A program made the translations under genes and the position numbers. This document shows positions 61,186 through 64,000 of a stretch of 64,000 nucleotides of DNA, piece after piece. Under the pieces are notes generated by a model that saw only the letters and a program-made list of their open reading frames with translations, had not been told where the DNA came from and did not search any database. The stretch is from Candidatus Enterococcus courvalinii. Lineage in GTDB: Bacteria; Bacillota; Bacilli; Lactobacillales; Enterococcaceae. The stretch covers positions 120,179 through 184,178 of the forward strand of contig NZ_JAFLWI010000004.1 of assembly GCF_017315945.1 (NCBI RefSeq), given 5' to 3'. The first letter of the stretch is position 1; the number at the start of each line of letters is the position of its first letter.

Positions 61186-61326
61186 AGGTTGTAGTCCAAA
61201 GCGTTTAACTTCAAGCAATAAGAAAAAATTTTGGCTTATTGCCGAAGAAAATGCGTTGATAACACTGTTTATTCGTATGAAAGGGACTGAGACAAAAACG
61301 TTGTCTCAGTCCCTTTTTTTTTTTTT
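61186..61326 (+). repeat. Interspersed repeat element, diverged copy
   Basis: AGGTTGTAGTCCAAAGCG..ACTTCAAGCAATAAG matches the start of the 39781 copy (AGGTTGTGGCACCAAGCG..GCTTCAAGGAATAAG), and AACACTGTTTATTCG matches its end. The middle differs. It again runs into a terminator (61280-61326). Confidence 0.6.
61280..61326. terminator. Bidirectional terminator
   Basis: AAAGGGACTGAGACAA pairs with TTGTCTCAGTCCCTTT; T13 on the plus strand and a run usable for the convergent aminotransferase gene. Confidence 0.92.
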
Positions 61327-61336
61327 GATAGAAAGA

Positions 61337-62506
61337 TTACTTTTCAAAAGATTGTTTGATTCGTTGTAATCCTTCTAATAAAGTTGTTTTTGGGCAAGCA
61401 ATATTTAAACGCATATGACAATGTCCTGCTGGACCAAAAGAAATTCCTGGATTCAAGACAACTTTTCCTTTTTTAATCAAACAATCTTGCAATTCTTGGT
61501 CATTTGTTTCGTATGCGGAAAAATCTAACCACATTAAGTAAGTACCTTCAGGTTTCATGACACGAACAGCCGGCATTTCTTCTTGGAAAAAGGCACAAAC
61601 AAGTGAAACATTTTCTTCTAAATAAGGAAGCAACTCGGAAAGCCAAGTTTCACCAGTTTCGTAAGCCGCCTGAGTACCAATTAAGCCAAACGTATTAATT
61701 TCTTGTTGCTGATTAGTAAGGAGACGTTGTTCAAAAGCTGCTTTAAGTTTTTGATCTTTGATAAAAACCATCGAATGTTTGATTGCAGCTAAATTAAATG
61801 TTTTTGTAGCAGATGTAAAAGCAATCATTTGTTTGTGTAGTTTTGGATTGATTGTCAACATTGATGTAAACTGATTGCCAAACAAGATAAGGTCATGGTG
61901 GATTTCATCACTGAATATAAAAACTTGATAGTTTAAACACAATTCTGCTAGCTGAGTTAATTCAGCTTTTGACCACACACGCCCCCCTGGATTATGGGGA
62001 TTACATAAAATTAGGGCTTTGATGTTGTGTTGCTGTATTTTTTGCTCCATATCTGCAAAGTCCATTTCGAAATGATTGTTTTTTTCTATTAAAGGACTTC
62101 GAATCAACTTTCGCTGATTGTTTTCTACTATAGAAGAAAAGGGTGGATAAACAGGATCGTGAATCATGATTGAACCGCCTATTTCGGTAAAAGTTTGAAT
62201 ACCAACAGCTAAACTAGATAAAACACCACTTGAGAAGGCAATCTCTTCCTTTTTTAGATCAACTTGATGTTGATCTTTTTCCCATTGAATAATAGAGTTA
62301 TATAATTCATTAGGGATCGTTGAATAACCAAACAAACCATTTTGCACGTAGCTGCTTAAAGCTTGAGTGACGCTTTTAGGAGAAAGAAAATCCATGTCTG
62401 CTACCCAAAGAGGTAATAAATCAGATGCGTGATATGTTTCAGTGACACCATCCCACTTTACGCTATGCGTATTTTTTCTCACTATTTGCTGATCGAATTC
62501 TACCAT
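61337..62506 (-). CDS. PatB/MalY-type PLP aminotransferase (cystathionine beta-lyase)
   Basis: The 389-residue fold-type I PLP enzyme shows LPLWVADMDFLSPK near the start, LCNPHNPGGRVWS, FSDEIHHDLIL, the PLP lysine in TSATKTFNLAA, and a C-terminal MRLNIACP with the carboxylate-binding Arg. The WVADMDF opening is typical of the PatB/MalY C-S lyases, which cleave cystathionine or cysteine S-conjugates. GGAGGC precedes the ATG. It stands alone. Confidence 0.9.
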   Translation of the reverse strand: MVEFDQQIVRKNTHSVKWDGVTETYHASDLLPLWVADMDFLSPKSVTQALSSYVQNGLFGYSTIPNELYNSIIQWEKDQHQVDLKKEEIAFSSGVLSSLAVGIQTFTEIGGSIMIHDPVYPPFSSIVENNQRKLIRSPLIEKNNHFEMDFADMEQKIQQHNIKALILCNPHNPGGRVWSKAELTQLAELCLNYQVFIFSDEIHHDLILFGNQFTSMLTINPKLHKQMIAFTSATKTFNLAAIKHSMVFIKDQKLKAAFEQRLLTNQQQEINTFGLIGTQAAYETGETWLSELLPYLEENVSLVCAFFQEEMPAVRVMKPEGTYLMWLDFSAYETNDQELQDCLIKKGKVVLNPGISFGPAGHCHMRLNIACPKTTLLEGLQRIKQSFEK

Positions 62507-62597
62507 TTCAAAGCCTCCGATTTCACTTGTTTATTTTCAAAACTTCTTTTTTTAAATCATATACAGTATAATGAAAGATGCGAAGAGAGGGAAGTAA

Positions 62598-62978
62598 ATG
62601 ACTTATAAAATTGGACAAATAATTGAAGGAAAAGTAACTGGGATACAACCTTATGGTGCGTTTGTTTCTCTTGACGAAGAAACGCAAGGATTGATCCATG
62701 TTTCAGAAGTACAATCAGGTTATACAAAAAATATTCATACGTTGTTGACAATTGGGCAACCAATCAGAGTACAAATTATTGATATTGATGAGTACTCTCA
62801 AAAAATCAGTTTATCTCTAAGAACATTAGAGAACAATAGTCCAGTAGTTGCACACCGCAGAAAAAGGTACTTTACAAATAAAAATAGGAAAATTGGTTTT
62901 AAAACGATTGAAGAACAACTGCCTATTTGGATCAAAGAAGCATTGATTGAATTGGAGAAAAAAGAAAACAAGAAATAA
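62598..62978 (+). CDS. S1 RNA-binding domain protein (YugI/GSP13-like)
   Basis: The 126-residue protein has one S1 domain (about 1-75): IGQIIEGKVTGIQPYGAFVSL, GLIHVSEV, IGQPIRVQIIDIDEYSQKISLSLR. The tail is basic and helical. Relatives (YugI, general stress protein 13, CvfD) bind ribosomes or RNA and act in stress or post-transcriptional control. GAGAGGGAAG precedes the ATG. Confidence 0.87.
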   Translation: MTYKIGQIIEGKVTGIQPYGAFVSLDEETQGLIHVSEVQSGYTKNIHTLLTIGQPIRVQIIDIDEYSQKISLSLRTLENNSPVVAHRRKRYFTNKNRKIGFKTIEEQLPIWIKEALIELEKKENKK

Positions 62979-63057
62979 AAAGTGTATTTTTTCTGAAAAT
63001 ATGCTAAAATTTTTTTGTAAGCCATAGAACAAGAACGAGTTGATCGAGGTGGAGATT

Positions 63058-63420
63058 TTGGCAAACAAAAGAGTCGCTGGTACAATTATGTTGCATTTGG
63101 AGGATGGATCAAAGAGGTTTCTGGTTCATTCAATTGATGATACGCTAGAATTTGCGTTAGCAGATCTTTCTGAAGGGAAGACTGGTCTAGCCAATATGCT
63201 TAATTTTTTAAAGGAAATCGTTCATATCGATGTGAGTCAAATCAACTTGATGGAGTTGACTAACACTCATATTGGACATGAAAATGTTCCCTTGTTTGTT
63301 TTTGAAACAGAGCAGAAGAATCAGGATGGTGAACTAGCAGAAGGCTATCTTTGGGAAGAATCAGGACAGATGCGAGCTGTTCTTGGGACTTACGAAGTAG
63401 AGGGTGTTCCTCTTTTCTAA
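63058..63420 (+). CDS. Hypothetical protein
   Basis: I do not recognise a family. The ~120-residue protein is soluble and alternates beta and alpha patterns, with VAGTIMLHLEDGSKRFLVH near the start and an acidic C-terminus. I start at the TTG at 63058, behind GAGGTGGAG, rather than the TTG at 63040. It follows the S1-domain gene by 80 nt and precedes a strong terminator, so the two may be co-transcribed. Confidence 0.65.
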   Translation: MANKRVAGTIMLHLEDGSKRFLVHSIDDTLEFALADLSEGKTGLANMLNFLKEIVHIDVSQINLMELTNTHIGHENVPLFVFETEQKNQDGELAEGYLWEESGQMRAVLGTYEVEGVPLF

Positions 63421-63436
63421 TTAGAAACTACAAAAT

Positions 63437-63473
63437 AAAAAGAAGATTGAATTTTTTTCAATCTTCTTTTTTT
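63437..63473. terminator. Bidirectional terminator
   Basis: AAAGAAGATTGAA pairs with TTCAATCTTCTTT, with T7 after it. Confidence 0.9.
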
Positions 63474-63712
63474 GCCGTTTTGAACCAACAAACAAGCAAA
63501 ATGTTCCGTTTTATAAGTTTTATGCACATATTTTGATGTTTAATCCAAGATTTGATAAGTAAAACACGAAAATTAGGAGAAAAACAAATAATAGCCAGTT
63601 TAAAAATGGTCAAAATTTCAGTTGACCAATCAAAAAAAGAATGATAAATTAGACAACGTTGAAGCGAAAGTAACATTCATGAAACTTTCGTAAATAACAT
63701 GAAAAATAGTTG
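63474..63712. other. AT-rich region before the rRNA promoters
   Basis: About 240 nt without a credible gene or motif. A short inverted repeat, CGAAAGTAA with TTTCGTAA nearby, is the only pattern I noticed. Confidence 0.4.
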
Positions 63713-63741
63713 TTGACTTGTGAGTTGTCACATGATAAGAT
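63713..63741 (+). promoter_or_regulatory. rRNA operon promoter, upstream copy
   Basis: TTGACT (63713-63718), 17-nt spacer, TAAGAT (63736-63741). Confidence 0.7.
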
Positions 63742-63808
63742 AACTAAGTCGTTTAAAAAGAACTACTCATGAAGCTTGATCTTATCAAGAAAAACTTCAA
63801 AAAAGTTC

Positions 63809-63837
63809 TTGACAAATAACAAACGATGCGATATGAT
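63809..63837 (+). promoter_or_regulatory. rRNA operon promoter, middle copy
   Basis: TTGACA (63809-63814), 17-nt spacer, TATGAT (63832-63837), with an A-rich UP-like stretch before it. Confidence 0.85.
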
Positions 63838-63895
63838 AAATGAGTTGCTGAAAGATTTCTTAAACGAAATCGAAAAAAACTTTTTGAAAAAAGAG

Positions 63896-63924
63896 TTGAC
63901 ATTCAAATGTCACTCTGATATGAT
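63896..63924 (+). promoter_or_regulatory. rRNA operon promoter, proximal copy
   Basis: TTGACA (63896-63901), 17-nt spacer, TATGAT (63919-63924), preceded by A/T tracts that could be an UP element. Confidence 0.85.
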
Positions 63925-63952
63925 ATAAAAGTTGCTACGGCAATTCAAGTAG

Positions 63953-63975
63953 ACCTTTGAAAACTGAACAAAGTA
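63953..63975 (+). promoter_or_regulatory. rRNA leader antitermination (boxA-like) segment
   Basis: CCTTTGAAAACTGAACAAAG is the sequence typically found in the leader of Gram-positive rRNA operons. The 16S gene itself must begin beyond the window end. Confidence 0.7.
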
Positions 63976-64000
63976 AGACAAACCAAATGTGTAGGGCGTC

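Overview
The window is low-GC Firmicute DNA and fits the genus Enterococcus best. It has strong GGAGG-type ribosome binding sites, abundant rho-independent terminators and an RNase J2 gene. It also carries an Enterococcus/E. faecalis-like pair of chitin-active secreted enzymes, and ends in the tandem-promoter leader of an rRNA operon. I cannot fix the species from sequence alone. Most of the window is ordinary chromosomal housekeeping; I see no transposase, integrase, phage gene or CRISPR array.

Layout. 0.3-1.6 kb: a membrane-anchored XRE regulator and a secreted protein. 1.9-9 kb: a sugar-ABC ATPase (MsmX type), methylglyoxal synthase, a folate transporter under a tetrahydrofolate riboswitch, a heterodimeric ABC exporter and a CmpB-like membrane protein. 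9.2-14 kb: a 3D-domain cell-wall protein, then a chitinolytic island of AA10 LPMO, Rgg-like regulator and GH18 chitinase. 14.4-28.4 kb: a wall teichoic acid (WTA) cluster with TagA, TarI/TarJ, three CDP-alditol phosphotransferases, TagH/TagG export, a TarM/TagE-like glycosyltransferase and TagD, followed by gpsA and galU. 28.6-34.8 kb: unknowns, a SIS protein, an LCP ligase, a ComK-like protein divergent from a ComX/SigX-like sigma factor, and a DUF1659/DUF2922 pair. 35-42 kb: a YfcC transporter with isoaspartyl dipeptidase, a CsbD protein, a DUF1002 protein and a MacB-type ABC system. 42.8-54.5 kb: RNase J2, RNA and nucleotide metabolism genes, regulators (Mga-like, TetR, PucR-like), tadA and the SRP RNA. 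54.9-63.4 kb: a yunD/yutD/yutF-like run, PgpA, ferredoxin-NADP reductase, cyclophilin, a PatB-like lyase and an S1-domain protein. 63.7-64 kb: three tandem rRNA promoters.

The genes link up in several ways. The WTA cluster makes linkage-unit sugar (TagA), CDP-ribitol (TarI/J) and CDP-glycerol (TagD, fed by GpsA). It polymerises, glycosylates and exports the chain, and the LCP enzyme at 31.4 kb is the type that attaches such polymers to peptidoglycan. The LPMO and chitinase are separate transcripts on opposite strands. Both carry the same 23-bp inverted-repeat element exactly 24 nt upstream of the -10 box, with the Rgg-like gene lying between them, so a shared regulon is likely.

Most interesting points: (1) that shared operator; (2) a soluble, apparently inactive LCP-like protein (16386-16961) inside the WTA operon, recognised by hand alignment to the active LCP protein in the same window; (3) an interspersed repeat family that ends in terminators, with one 120-bp tandem duplication; (4) the ComK-like/SigX-like pair; (5) a candidate ~100-nt sRNA in a gene-free stretch near 30 kb.
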